Below, in pieces: positions 11,678 to 24,765 of a DNA stretch of 64,000 nt. The first letter of the stretch is position 1, and each line of letters starts with the position of its first letter. The position numbers were made by a program, and so were the translations under genes. The notes below the pieces were generated by a model. The model had not been told where the DNA came from. It saw only the letters and a list, made by a program, of their open reading frames with translations, and did no database searches. Source of the stretch: Panonychus citri (lineage: Eukaryota > Arthropoda > Arachnida > Trombidiformes > Tetranychidae). The DNA lies in contig NW_026515546.1 of the NCBI RefSeq assembly GCF_014898815.1, positions 124,001 to 188,000 on the forward strand, written 5' to 3'.

Positions 11678-14613
11678 TTAATCAAATAAAATCAAATGAA
11701 ACAATACTAATCAGATAATCTTCTCTGGAATAACTTGGAATCCAATTAGTAGAGTGTAAAAGTTAATATTCCTCCAAGAACCGCAGGAAAATTTCAAAGT
11801 TGATTAACACAATTTACTAATTTGTTTTGTTTTCCTTTGATTATGAGTCAATATTTAAAATTGAATTTTCTCAGGAACAACAAATTAAAAAGTTTCGACT
11901 TGATTAAGAAGCGTTCTCATGATTTAGTAAAACAACAATTAAGGTCAAAATCAGAATTCCCTTGATATTATTCATTGGTACTCATTGAACATTGAACAAT
12001 GATGTCTGATGATCATGATGATTCCTAGTTGATTCTCACTCGATTATTTTTATATATTCATTGTCACTTTATCTTTTTCTGTTATATTTGTTATCATCCT
12101 CATCCTCATCCTCATCATCATCTTGAGAAAGTGACCAGATGACTTGAAGCAATTGAAATGACCATTGGAATGCATGGAAAGAAAAAAGGTAAATTCAATT
12201 GATTACGATTTCGAAACGGAAACAGATATAATTCCGAGTTGATTTTATTTCTATTTCCTGATATAACGGCCACAGAACCAAATGTAATAACTTTTATTTT
12301 TATTAACCAACTGATCATGATGATGATGATGAAAATGTTGATAACAATCAAAGGGAAACTGATGATGATAATGATTACAATTGATCTGATTGTTTTTTTT
12401 TATCTTCTACTTAGATTCAATTGTGAATCAAGTTTACAATCACTTCCTTTTCAACTTATCTCTATTCAACTGCATTTAATCACAATCAACTCTATTATTA
12501 ACATTATTTATTGGATTAATGGACACAATTTATTGTCTTTCTATTTACTCTTGACCAATGGTCAATCTTTATGTGGGTTGATGATGATCTTGTTTGGATT
12601 TTCTTGTTACGAGTTGAATATCAATTTAAACACAAATTGATTTGCTTTTTCGCAAATAATACAATTAATTTATTACAAAGACAAATTATTAAGATTTATA
12701 AATATAATTGTTTCAATTTTCACAAGTTAATTATAGTTAATCTCCTTAATTGTTGTTGCATTTGTGGTCATATTTAACAAGGTAAGAAAAGAAAAGTTTA
12801 TTAACTGGATTAATGGAAAAGGAGACAATTAACATTGAAAAGTAATTAATTTTTTTTGTATTCTTTTTCTTCTTTGACAATTAAATTTAATTACAATTAC
12901 GAGTAATGAGAATGGGAAATTAAATTAAGATGGTTGCAATAAATGGTGATCAAAGATGATGGAAACTAATTGAACAAGTTGATTAGTCTTTAGTTTTTTT
13001 TTTCATAACAATTAGCATTTAAAGCAGAGGGAAAAGGGAACAGTTAATTGTTGTGATTAGTTAATTTCGGTTTATAATATTATATAATAGATAACAAAAG
13101 TCGTAGAATTGAATGTTGGGAAAATTGGTTGATTATTGTGCTTTAGATTTGTTGTTAATTGTTTGAAAGAAAAGTCAATGTGGTTCTAATTGTTGATTGA
13201 CAATTAGACTTGTTTTTTTTCTGTAGTTTTTATCGTTTGCTAATAAGGTTAATCGATGAATTGAAAATTTAGTTACCGATGTAATTGTGATATTCCAATT
13301 GTAATTAAGAACAATAATTTAGAAATAGTTGAGGAGATTCTTTGAAACATATTAGATTTTCTATGAAAGCAGTTTAGAGCAATTTATTATTGGTAAGCAT
13401 ATCGTGGATGTTGTGGTTTGGAAATGGTCTTGGTGATGGAGTCGATTCATCAAGTTTGCTAATTGCTCTTAATGCTTAATTGTTGTCTTTATGTTTGTAT
13501 GCAAATAAAATGATATCAATAATCACTCGATCTCTTCTTTTTTTTCGTTATCTTTAGAGCCAGCTAGAGTAGCAGTTGTAGAGGAATCAAAAGAGGTTGT
13601 CGGAAAAGGAGAGCGATAGTGACATAAATACAAAGACAAAAAGTGGTACAAGTAGTTCAATGTCAAGGGTTGATGTTTGGTGGTAATGCCCAGCAGATTT
13701 TTTTCTTCATTGTTTTCTTAGGCCCAATTGGTTATTGTTTGGTTGTTATCGGTGTTGTTGTTGTTGGTGGTGTGGTGGTGGTGGTGGTGGTAGATTGTTA
13801 CTGTTATCTCAAAAAGTTGATGTCTAAAGTGTGATATTGATGGTGAAAAAAACAAGATGAGGATGAAAAGTATATTTGGGTTGGGTGGGAGAAAAAGAGT
13901 CAAGGCTAAAGAATAGTAATGTCATATAGGCAAGAATACACATTAGGTAACCTATTAGAATAGAGTAGAAAGATAATATTGACAGATTTCTACATTTACC
14001 AAGTAAAAAATGAAAATTTTTCATGGAAAAAAAGAGAGAAAAAAGGAAGTAAAGAGGGCAAGATGGAAAGATGGAAAAGAGAAGGTGGAAAATAAGGTAG
14101 CAGAGAAGAAAAGACTTGAGGAGGTAGAGAAGAAGTGTTTTTGAAGTAGCCATCCTTTGGATTTCCATTTGATTCGAAAGTATTTATATAAATATTTAAA
14201 TGGATTGATGAGGGCGTCAATTCATCCCGAAAAAAAGACAAGAGGTAAAAGGTAATAATGTAAGAGAAACAGTATATAAATACTGAGAGAAAGAGGGTTA
14301 TTTTTTTGGGATACAACGAAAAAGAAATATGAAAAGAGAGAAAGGGTTTGGTATGGTGGTGATTTTGACGGACACCGTTGGTCAAAGAGAAAGCTTAATA
14401 TTATCGTTGCTTTTACTTCGTTAATTTCACAATGGTTGTTGAAATGTTGGATGTCCAAAAGGGTTAGACTTTTGTTTCTTTAATTGTTTCTTTGATACCA
14501 TGATTATTATATTGAAATAAGAGGGAGAAAAAGAGTAAAGTTGAAGTTTATGTATATATTTAGCAGCGAGAATTTTTTTATCTTCATATTGATTACTACT
14601 TGATTCTCCTAAA
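11678..14613. other. Large intergenic region
   Basis: Upstream of the paired-box gene and downstream of TOP1. It is AT-rich with scattered GAT/CAT triplet runs (12093-12122, 12318-12335) and a GTT/GGT-rich tract at 13752-13792. Open frames at 12239-12777 and 13643-14600 are runs of hydrophobic or simple-sequence codons on both strands and are not supported as genes. Regulatory elements for the developmental gene would be expected here, but none can be named by eye. Confidence 0.5.
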
Positions 14614-17473
14614 TCACCATATAAAATCAGGTTCAGCCATTTCAATTGCCCAACGGAATTTATCCCTCTGGGTTTTGTTGTAAATTTTCTCGATTGGAAC
14701 GTTATACTTTTTACACCTAAAAATGGTAAGAAAAATACAAGTTTAAAGATAAAGTTAATTAATTGACTTGATTAGTAATAATTAAGTGTAAGTTTGTTAT
14801 AAAAGAGGAATTAAACTTTGATGATAATCTTTAAGGATATATCATAAATCTAAAATCTATCAATGATTAAGGCAAGAATATGATAATAAGTTCAAAATGA
14901 AAAGAGAATTGAAAAATGATATCAATGAAAAATAACAAGTTCAACTTTATGAATTAGTTATCTTAATGAATGGTGAATTGGTTGGTGAAAAAGATTAAGT
15001 TGATTAGTGAAAATTGGAATTGAAATTGAAATCAACTTACCAAGCAACACTAATTCTTGGATCCAAATAATTAAGTTTACTAGTACCAAGGGCAATTTGT
15101 TTATTTTCTTCTCTGTCAACTGCTTGGACTTCTAATTTTTTTAATTGTTCATCTAAGGTTTTCAGCTTTTTCTTTAATTTATCGCTTTTGTCACTTTTTA
15201 ACTCCTTCTTAACTTGCTTAATCTGATCTTTCTTATCTTCAATTTTAGCTTGTAAATTTGACATTGATTTTTCAAACGTTTTGGGAACTGCACGTTGATG
15301 GTTACATAGAACAGCAACAGCTCGATTAGCACGATTATAAGCCAACATTAATTCAGCTTGAGACATGTCCGGTTTTGTTAACAGTTTCAATTGTTCTTGT
15401 AGGGTAAATGAGGCATTGAAGGTACGGAAAACTTTGGCCGTCAATCCATCCATCAATGAGTTAAGATATTTATTAAGAGTTGATGTATTCAAACGGTCAA
15501 AAAGGTCATCCTCAGGTTGTTTGTTTTCCATGAAGAGTTTTAAATTTTTAAAGACTCTCTTTTCAACCGGCACTGAATTACTATATCTAATTGAATCTTT
15601 ACCAAGAAAATCAAAGTCAACCACATACTTTTTATCGCCTTTCTCCTCGTGAAGAACAATGTGTTCACAACGAAGGGAACAACAACCCACCGTATCGGCA
15701 GTTTCACCTTCTTCCTTTTCGTTACCTGCTCTTAGTGCAAGTTTATCGATGAAATAAAGGGCAACTGCACGTTGACGTTTAACCATTTCACGATCTTTGA
15801 AGTCTTCTCGGTAATTATTTCGAATATCGTCAACAAATTTACATAATTCTCTGGCTTTCTCGTATTTTTGCCAATCTTTCATAGATTTCAATTTAGAAGA
15901 TGGATTCAACATGACATACTTGACATTGCCCATAATATTTTCAGTCCAAGATGCCAACCATGAAACGGTGTTGTCGTGTCTCACCTCTTTCCATTTGTGA
16001 CCAGAAGGTGGTGGGGGAATAGGTGCTTTTTTACCAATGTTAATGATAATATCTTCTGCATTGATACGAGCTTTAACTTTACCCATCTTTGGATGTTCAC
16101 CACGTCCTCTGAATAAACCTGGAGGTTCAATTCTGAAATTACCAATTTTCTGTTTATGTCCATCAACTATACAATAACCATATTCCTCAATGAGGGCTTC
16201 CTCCTTCTTTTTCCTTGCTTGTTTCTCTTCTTTAGTCATCTGTTTACGCAATTCGCTTTGTTCTTTAAAATATTCATGCATCGACCTAAAATCACATTTT
16301 TTTAAATCTTTGATAGTTTCTCTTTCATCGGCTGTCATATATTTACGCCAATCTTTGAAGAAATTTTTGTTGAATGTGTCCTTAATGGTGTATTCATGGT
16401 CAAGCATTTTACCATAAAAACCAGCAATTTCTTCAGCTCCGAGAGATAATTTCATAGGTTTACCATCGTAATAAAATTTGACATTAGATGGGAGTGGATC
16501 ATAATCAGGAGGAAATATCGGACCTTTGTGAATCAAAGTTTTCCATTTAATTGTTTGGTCATTATTTTCTTCTTCCCACCATTTCCAAATATGTTGGGCT
16601 TCCTCTTCCTCTTTTTTAACCTTTTTCTTACCAGGAGATTTAGTTGGGCTACCATTTGCCTCAGATTTAGATTTTTTCTTACGAGGAGGTGAGTCAGGAT
16701 CTAAAGAAAAGAAAGATGATCGAGAAGAAAAAAAAGGAAACAAAAGCAATATATTAGTGAAAAGAAGAAGAAATCATGACAACACTTTAATTAGCTTCCT
16801 TTACATGCAACCAGTCAGGTACATACACACATACAGCAATTAACTAACAAAATTCTGAGAAAAATGCTAGAAAAATAGGAATGACTAACATTGAATCAGA
16901 AGAGAAAACTCGTGTAATTTAAAACAAAAGAGTAAAAGAGAGAAAAAAAATACATGATAAAACACACACACTCAAATCCATAGAAACACAGAATACAATG
17001 TGTGTAAAGTGGAAGCAAAGGGAAAGAAGTAAAAATACCAACCTGGCTTTATGGTTTTAGATTTTTTCTTATCTTTCTTTTTATCACCACTGGACTTTTC
17101 TTTTCTTTTCCTTTCAATTTCCTTCTCATAATCAGAATAATTAGATTCATCATCAGAATATGTCTTCTTCCTTTTATTCGGCTTATAAGATCCGGTATCA
17201 TTCATATGCTGTTTTCCAGTGGAAATGGAAGCAGAAAAAGAAGGAGAAGGAAAGACATCAAGCCAGACACAACCAGAAAAAAACCACACACATTATAATG
17301 GGAAGAAAAAAGAAGCAACAGAAAAAAAGATGAAAAAGAGGAAAGAAGAAGAGAAAGAGAGAAAATAAAAGACCGAATGACGTTAGAAAAGGTAACAATA
17401 ATCACTAGATAATCTAAATACTTACATCGTTTGATGAACCATTAGTGGGCAATGAATCTTCGGAATCAGACAT
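14614..17473 (-). CDS. TOP1: DNA topoisomerase I (type IB)
   Basis: Four exons: 17473-17426, 17208-17043, 16700-15041 and 14716-14614; phases agree throughout, giving 658 residues. The enzyme nicks one DNA strand through a 3'-phosphotyrosine and relaxes supercoils in the nucleus. A short Lys/Glu-rich, Ser-rich tail is followed by the core (VSWLASWTENIMGNVKYVML) and the catalytic set equivalent to human Arg488 (LALRAGNEK), Lys532 (FLGKDSIRY), Arg590 (KVFRTFNAS), His632 (LCNHQRAVPK) and Tyr723 (SKLNYLDPRI). A Lys/Glu coiled linker lies between the last two. The last exon, found 324 b beyond exon 3, encodes CKKYNVPIEKIYNKTQRDKF and ends EPDFIW. The protein is about 100 residues shorter than the human one, mostly in the N-terminal domain. 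Divergent from XRN1. Confidence 0.96.
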
Positions 17474-17837
17474 GATTAAAAAAATTAGCAAACACAATTA
17501 ACTCCAAGAGAATGAGAAAAATAATTAACTTTGGAGAAAATTGAGAAAAAAAAATCTATCAGAAAAAGAGAATCTAATTCTACTCCCCAACCAGATGGCG
17601 TTACTTTTCCTTCTAAAAAGAATGTGAATGTAACTCCTTCTGGCGAATAGAAAATGAAACTTCAAATTTAGAAAGAAAGAAAGAAGAAAAGATTCTCCTT
17701 TCGCCTTTCATTCTACTATTTTCTTTGTTTGTGTCGACATTACATTAAATATACAAAATCTAATTTTCTTTCTTTGTTCAATTTAATCGGATCTTAAAAA
17801 TTAATTGTAAACAACGAAATTAAATTAATTAATTATC
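17474..17837. promoter_or_regulatory. Shared divergent promoter region TOP1/XRN1
   Basis: Only 364 b separate the two start codons, which point away from each other, so both promoters must lie here. I see no TATA/TCAGT pair, as is usual for housekeeping genes. Confidence 0.6.
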
Positions 17838-20800
17838 ATGGGTGTTCCTAAATTTTACCGATGGATGTCCGAAAGATATCCCTGTTTGAACCAGGTTGTC
17901 CGAGAAAGTGAGGTAAGATGGTCGATGCATCATTTTCTATTTCTTTCTTTAACCTTGTCTTCATTAATTTAATTCTCTCTATATTTCTCTCTATACTTAT
18001 AACATAATATTCTCATTTTTTTTATCTTTCTCTTGCTTGTCTTTTTTTTCTGTCTCTTTTTGCTCTCCTTTTTCTTTTTTGGTCTCTATGTTCTCTGTTC
18101 TCTTTTTCTTTGAATCTAATACTGTTAACTGTATTTCTTTTGGCTATGTTTAGATACCTGAGTTTGATAATCTCTATCTTGATATGAATGGTATTATTCA
18201 TGCCTGTTCTCATCCAAATGATGAAGATGTTCACTTTAGATTACCTGAAGAGGTTATGGTTAAAGATATTTTCAAATATATTGAAACTCTTTTTAATATC
18301 ATCAAACCGAAAAAAGTTTTCTTCATGGCGGTTGATGGTGTTGCTCCTCGAGCTAAAATGAATCAACAAAGAGGACGACGTTTTAGGTCAGCAAAAGATG
18401 CCATTACCAGGGAAATTGAAGCACAAAATAAAGGAGAAATTTTACCTAAAGAGGCTCGATTTGATTCTAATTGTATTACACCTGGTACAGATTTTATGGC
18501 TCGTCTTCAAACACACTTGGAATATTTTGTTGCTGCTAAAATTTCAAATGATGAATTGTGGAGAAATGTTAAAGTCATTCTTTCTGGTCATGAAACTCCT
18601 GGTGAAGGTGAACATAAAATAATGGACTTTATTCGTGCCCAAAGATCACAACCTGATTATGATCCCAATACACGACATTGTTTGTATGGTCTAGATGCTG
18701 ATTTAATTATGCTTGGAATGTGTTCACATGAACCTTATTTTGCTTTACTCAGAGAGGAAGTTAAATTTCGCCGTCGAAAAGAGAAAGAAACAACTTTCCA
18801 TGTAAATCCTGAAGCAATTAATTTTCACCTTCTTCATTTATCTCTTTTAAGAGATTATCTTGATCATGAATTTTCACCACTTAAAAAAGTGTTACCCTTT
18901 GACTATGATTTAGAACACATAATTGACGATTGGGTACTTATGGGTTTCCTTTGTGGTAACGATTTCATTCCTCATCTTCCTCATTTTCATATTGCTAAAA
19001 ATGCTCTCACCACATTGTACAAAGTGTATATGGAGGTTTTACCTAACTGTGATGGTTACCTTAATCACCAGGGTAAACTGAATCTTCGTAATTTTCAAAA
19101 ATTTCTCCACAAATTATCTGAAATTGATGTAGAAAATTTTAATGAGATGAACGCTGATTTCAAATATCTTGATTCGAAAACAAGTAAATTCAAGTTCCCA
19201 CGTAAATTGGAAAAATATGAAGACTGTATTGGTGTTATTGGTGAATCCCTGGAATCAGGGCCTGATAGTGATTCAAATTTGATTGATTTGTGTTCCGATG
19301 AAACCTCAGATGAGGTTGAAGAAGAGGATGACGAAGAATTATCCCTATCAGAAGAAGATGATACTCTTGAAGATGAATTTATCATGCACAAGAGAGATTA
19401 TTATCGAACCAAAATGAACTATGAAGATGTTACTCCCGATGTACTAAAAGAACAGGCCTATTGTTATATTAAAGCTATCCAATGGAATCTACATTATTAT
19501 TATGATGGTTGTCCTTCCTGGTCATGGTATTATCCTCATCATTATGCACCATATATTTCTGATGTTAAAAGCTTTGAAAAAATTGATCTCACCTTCGATC
19601 TTGGTCAACCTTTTAAACCATATGAACAATTATTGGGTGTTTTACCTGCAGCAAGTAAAGAGTTTCTACCCAAATCATTTCAACGATTGGTAACAGAAGA
19701 GAATTCACCTTTAAAAGATTATTATCCAGCTGATTTTGAACTCGATTTAAATGGTAAAGTTAACAGTTGGGAAGCTGTTGTTGTGATTCCTTTTATTGAT
19801 GAAAAAAAACTATTAAAAGCTGCTAAATCATGTGAACCACAGTTAACCGAAAAAGAGAGAAAACGAAATTCTCATGGACCTCATTTACAATTCACTTATG
19901 TTCGTGAACATCAAACACCCATTTTATCAACATTACCTGGTATCTTACCAGATATTGAGGTTAATCATGCTAAACTCGTTAGAGTTCATAAAGATGCTTA
20001 TTGTATTCCCATGAAATCAATTGTTAAGGGACTTTTACCAGGAATTGATCCTGATGTTTACACCCCTGGTTTCCCAACTTTAAGGACAATGAAACACACT
20101 GCAAGATTGGAAAAGGCTAGTGTACGTGTTTTCGAAATGCCTTCGTCTGGTTCTAGTATTTTAATTGATTTATCACCTAAACCAAAAATAAGCATACAAT
20201 CTGCTCTAACCGAATATCTTGGTCAAACTGTTTACATTAATTGGCCATTTTTGGTTGAAGCTAAAGTTTCCAGAATTTGTGATGGAGAAAAAATGTACAT
20301 CCTGACTAGTTCAGGTCAGCAAGAAATCCGAGAATTACGTGACAAGGAAAGGCGAGAAGCCGCTGCTCAAGTGAAAAATGTCGTGGATACATTAAAAAAT
20401 CGACGAGGTATCTACTTGCCCGAATATTATACGGTTTTATACTGTAAACCACTCACTGGCTGTAAATATAATTTAGGACCAAACGGTCAAGTGTCTCTTG
20501 ACAAACAATGGTCTCCCATTGAAAGTTGTACTCCACTTCCAATGAGTATCAAAAATCTTCCTATTAGATTAACCAGCTATGAGAGGACCAAAAAATTGGA
20601 AGAACTGTTTCCTATTGGATCAAAATGTTTCATTCTCAATGAACAGTATTATGGTGACATTGCGGATATCATTGAAGTTCAAAAGAAAACCAATAAAGTG
20701 AAAGTTCAAATTCAACGAGTCTCTGAGCCTGAAGCTGAACTGATTGAGGTTAAAAATCGTGCTTATGAGCTAATGAGCAAAGAATACATGACGAATCATT

Positions 20801-22894
20801 CATTGGCAACAAGATTGAATGTTAATCCTTGTATAGTTTCAAGATTAACTGGTACAGTGATGGTTGAAAAATCAAATGGAGATAAAGTCAATATTGGTCT
20901 TAATTTGAAATTTGTAACTCGAAGGGAATACGTTCCTGGCTATTCACAAAGACGAGAAGAAACGTGGCTATTTTCTTGGAAAACTTTTAAAATCATGGAA
21001 GAATATAAACAAAAGTTCCCTGAACTGTTCATCAATTTGAGTAAACTCGCTGATCAGAAACGTTTCCAACCAGAGCAAATATTCAGTGGTCCTAATCCGT
21101 AGGTTTTTTTTCAACAATTAGAAATTTTCTCATCCCTCCTAATGCTTTAATCTTTCTCATTATAGTGAAACCAAAATTACAGAAGTTGCTGGTTGGTTGA
21201 AAAAGATGCCTTATCAAAATGCTCGAAGAATGAAATTTGATGCCGAAGCTCTTGATGAGATTGTCGTAAAATGTATTGAAGATGTTTTGGACAGTCATAA
21301 GGTAATTATGATTAGATCGTAAAAGAAGAAGTTGAATTTATCTAATCTTTCATTTTTTCTTGTGTTTGCTTTTTTTGCTTTTTTGCCAATGTTTGCTTTT
21401 TTCTCTTAATTAGGTATTTTCCAACCAATTCGATCCGATCACTTTAGTTTACTCCACCAATCAGCTTTATCGTCCTGCCAACATAATTGGGCACTCGCCA
21501 CCCGATTCAAATGCATCTTTTAATTTATTTAATCGTGTGGTTAATGTACGTGAAGGTATTTCTGTCCCACTTGGAGCAAGAGGTGTCATCATAGGTAAAA
21601 CTAAAGATAAACTTGATGACGACACTTATCTTTGTGACATTGTTTTCGATGAGCCATTTATTGGTGGTTTAAGCCTCAACTGTAGTGCTGGAAGAGGTTA
21701 TAGACTCCATCCATTTAACCTAATTAACATTTCTACAAGAAGAAGAATGGAAATTATGGTGCTCATGAGGAAATCGAACTGGCTCCGATTCAACCTGCTC
21801 GAAGTGAACATAAAGACAAAAAACCTCGTCAGAAAATATCTCCTGGTCCAAAGAAATTGATCAACTTATCGCCTAATCGTAATCATGAAAGACACGAGTA
21901 TTCACTTAAACGTGATTATCTAGATCAAGATAATCAAAATATTGGCCACAATTACAATCACAGCAACTTCAACTATCACAATGATCATAGAAATAACAAC
22001 AATGGAAAACAACCGACCATCTCATCACCAATACAAATCAACCATTCACCAAGATCATTATTTCAAAGTCCAAAGGAAATGAAAAATAACAACAACACAA
22101 ATTTTGTTAAAACTGGACCAACATCAATTCTGACAAGAATCAAGAATAAAGAGTCTTCACCAGCAGAAGAAAGAAATAAACATACGATGAAGGCTTCATC
22201 GGGATCACCAGCTTCTGGATCATCAGCGCCTAAAAGTTACACCGGTCATCAGTTTATGCAAATGATGTTGGCAGAGGAACAAAACAAAGGTACAGCAAGA
22301 GCTACATTGGATGAATGGAGTAGAGTAAATTTCGGAAAAGAACCAGTCTACAAACAAGAACGTATTGGTCCAAGCAATGCAAATAAACTTGTATTCTCGA
22401 ATATTCAGCTTCCGAATAATCAGAAATTCTGTCACCCAGTTAATCCATCTGAGTCACCCAGTAAAATGTACGAAAATGTGGCTCTCAAGGCTATTCGAGA
22501 ATTGAAAATAAGCAATGTGACCGGTGTACCTCCTCCATTCGAACCACCAGCTTCGATTTTACCACCTCCACCTCCGCCACTTACATGGATCGAGCAGTTG
22601 GAACCTGATCCACCAATACCTGCTTCTTTCGTCGCTGAGAATCAGCGTATCATTCAAAACACTCTTGAACAACGTAAACAAAACGCTGCAACTCATCAAA
22701 ATAAAATCAATTCTTCTCGGTCTCCAGTTGCTCATCAATATCAACAACAGCAACAGCAACAACACCATCAATATCAACAGCAAAGTCAACATCCGAATTA
22801 TCAGATTTGTAATCAAGATGTTCCAACTGAATATCGTAATGGATCAAAACCACTTCTTGTCTCTTTTGGACCAACATATCGAAGACCGAAATAA
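17838..22894 (+). CDS. XRN1: 5'-3' exoribonuclease 1 (Xrn1/Pacman), with one frame break
   Basis: Four exons: 17838-17912, 18154-21098, 21166-21301 and 21414-22894. Xrn1 degrades decapped mRNA from the 5' end in the cytoplasm. MGVPKFYRWMSERYPCL and FDNLYLDMNGIIHACSHPND are diagnostic, with AVDGVAPRAKMNQQRGRRF, GHETPGEGEHKIMDF, YGLDADLIMLG and FLCGNDFIPHLP carrying the acidic nuclease site. An acidic insert (about residues 375-400) follows, then the C-terminal folded domains, ending in CSAGRGYRLHPFNL. The frame then breaks near 21744: codons upstream read in one frame, while NGNYGAHEEIELAPIQPARS onward reads one base back and stays open to the stop. The disordered tail is Asn/Gln-rich with a proline run (PPASILPPPPPPLTW). 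Full length is about 1545 residues if one base is missing. Confidence 0.93.
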
Positions 22895-23304
22895 TCTTTT
22901 TCTTTTTGATTAAGATTACTACAGAAGTAATTGAGTGAATGTTCGTATACTCTTTTGGTCAAATAACATTCATGTACCACATCATCAAGTTTAATTGTAC
23001 TTTTAACATCATACGTGCAATTGTTTTAGATGGAAATACGAAAAAAAAAGATCTTCAATTCACTCATAATTAATGTTTTCCTTTTTATTTTAATAACCAT
23101 TCGCTGATGATTATCACTCTTAGATCGCATTGATAAATACTGTCAATTATTGTTTAATGAGAAAAGATCCAATCTAAAAAGGATATTTTAGAATACGCCT
23201 AAAATCTAGTTAGCAATAATTGATTAATTAGTGGAAGAAGCAAAGAACGGAACAAAAAAAGAATCACATCAGAGGAAAGAGAAAGAACAACAACAACAAT
23301 TAGC
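22895..23304. other. 3' flank of XRN1
   Basis: AT-rich; AATAAA-like motifs only. No gene seen. Confidence 0.4.
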
Positions 23305-23377
23305 TAAGATGATTAACTTTAAGTCGATGATTATGGTTAATTAGGTAACTAACTAATGGAAATTTAAATGTGTAAGT

Positions 23378-23428
<51 letters not shown>

Positions 23429-23655
23429 AATTCAAATGAACAGAATCGAGAGAAGAAAAAATCAACACAGAGAGAAAGAGAAACAAAAAGAGAGACAAAA
23501 AGAGAAAAGAACAAAAAAGAAAGAGAATAGAAAGAGAACTGAAAATGTAGACACAAGAAAAGGTGGAACCTCAACTAAGGCGCCATTTAAGTGTTTCTAT
23601 TATCATTTTCATGGAAATTCAGTCATTTCTTATTCACATCGAGAATTTAATTCAC
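23305..23655. repeat. Inverted repeat left arm flanking ASF1
   Basis: Reverse complement of 25259-25601 with few mismatches and small indels. It contains a (GA)n run at 23379-23426 and the well-conserved segment GGTGGAACCTCAACTAAGGC through GAAATTCAGTCATTTCTTAT. The Arg/Glu/Lys-rich frame across it is a translation of the GA-rich repeat. The two arms enclose 1.6 kb holding only ASF1. Confidence 0.85.
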
Positions 23656-23976
23656 TAAATCATTTGGTGTTCTTTGAGTGTTAACATTAGGAATCATTTT
23701 CTCTGAGATGATGGTTGATATGTAAGAGAATAAATTCTCCAGAGGATAATCTTTAGATGAGTTTTTCTATGACAATGGATAAAGATTTTGTTTTATTGGC
23801 GGTTCCCTTTACTTTAGGGTGTCTACATGACTGGAGGAGTGGGTGAGTTTTTTCATAAGACATTTTCCCACCTTTAGATTGCTGGTCATGTAATCAGCAA
23901 GAAAAGTTACAATTTTTTTAGGAAATTTTTTCTTCTCATATCAATGTTATGAGTTAAAAACGATTAATTAAAACAG
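23656..23976. other. Between repeat arm and ASF1 stop
   Basis: Probable 3' UTR and flank of ASF1. No coding frame seen. Confidence 0.4.
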
Positions 23977-24765
23977 TTACGAAGTTGGAATCTCATTTTG
24001 GGTTTGTAATTCAGTTGTTACATCGGGTGTTCTGGTTGAGTCAATGTTATTTAGAGTGAGTTCAGATTTGTTAATTATCTCTGCATTTGCTTCATGATTG
24101 TTTCCATTTTCTGAAATTATCTCATTATTTGGTTCGACATTCATCTCAGAATTTGCATCTGAATTCGTTTCTACTGAGATTCCATTGTTTCCTTCATTAA
24201 CCATCTCGGAGTTCATTTCCATAGTATCCATTAATTCTTCCTCTTCATCAGCTCCATTTTCTTCAGGCTTGTCACCGCCATTTTCTTCCGACACAACAGC
24301 GTCACACCAATCAATTTTAAATCGAGTAACTCTTGGATAAGTAGCTAATATATTACGTTGAAGTTTATCAAATTCAGGTTGAGCCGGTGGATTTTCTTTC
24401 AACTCTTCAACTGTATATTCATTGTTAATATAATAACCAACTCGAATAAATTCTTTACTACGATAAGAACAGCTTAAAAGTATAACGGTAACACCTACAG
24501 CATCTTGAACTGGAATCTTCGATGGATCCGGTGGATCTGCTTGGAAAAGAAACATGTGACGACCTTCAGGAACAGGGCCAACGTAGACACAGTCCAATAT
24601 TTGATCATATTCTTCACTATCAGCAGAACCAACATAAATTAATTTCCATTCTAAATCTTCCTTCAAATCCTCTAGACATTCAAAGGTTATCTCAAATTGA
24701 AAAGGTGAGTCAAATGCAGCAGGATTATCCAAAACGACCACATTGATTAAATGTACCTTAGCCAT
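23977..24765 (-). CDS. ASF1: Histone chaperone ASF1
   Basis: Single exon, 262 residues. Asf1 binds the H3-H4 dimer and hands it to CAF-1 or HIRA during nucleosome assembly in the nucleus. The immunoglobulin-like core (residues 1-155) is complete: MAKVHLINVVVLDNPAAFDS, FQFEITFECLEDLKEDLEWK, SEEYDQILDCVYVGPVPEGR, VQDAVGVTVILLSCSYR, FIRVGYYINNEY and LATYPRVTRFKIDW. A 107-residue Glu/Asn-rich acidic tail follows, as in other animal and fungal Asf1 proteins. The start is the conserved MAKV. An untranslated upstream exon is possible. The gene stands alone between the arms of an inverted repeat. Confidence 0.97.
   Translation of the reverse strand: MAKVHLINVVVLDNPAAFDSPFQFEITFECLEDLKEDLEWKLIYVGSADSEEYDQILDCVYVGPVPEGRHMFLFQADPPDPSKIPVQDAVGVTVILLSCSYRSKEFIRVGYYINNEYTVEELKENPPAQPEFDKLQRNILATYPRVTRFKIDWCDAVVSEENGGDKPEENGADEEEELMDTMEMNSEMVNEGNNGISVETNSDANSEMNVEPNNEIISENGNNHEANAEIINKSELTLNNIDSTRTPDVTTELQTQNEIPTS

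Noticed and set aside
12239..14645. Several hydrophobic frames on both strands
   Set aside because: AT/T-rich, no start context or splice partners, no recognisable motif.
23376..23684. Frame beginning with an Arg-Glu repeat, also present inverted at 25250-25483
   Set aside because: It is the translation of a GA microsatellite inside an inverted repeat; the copies keep no reading-frame advantage that I can see.
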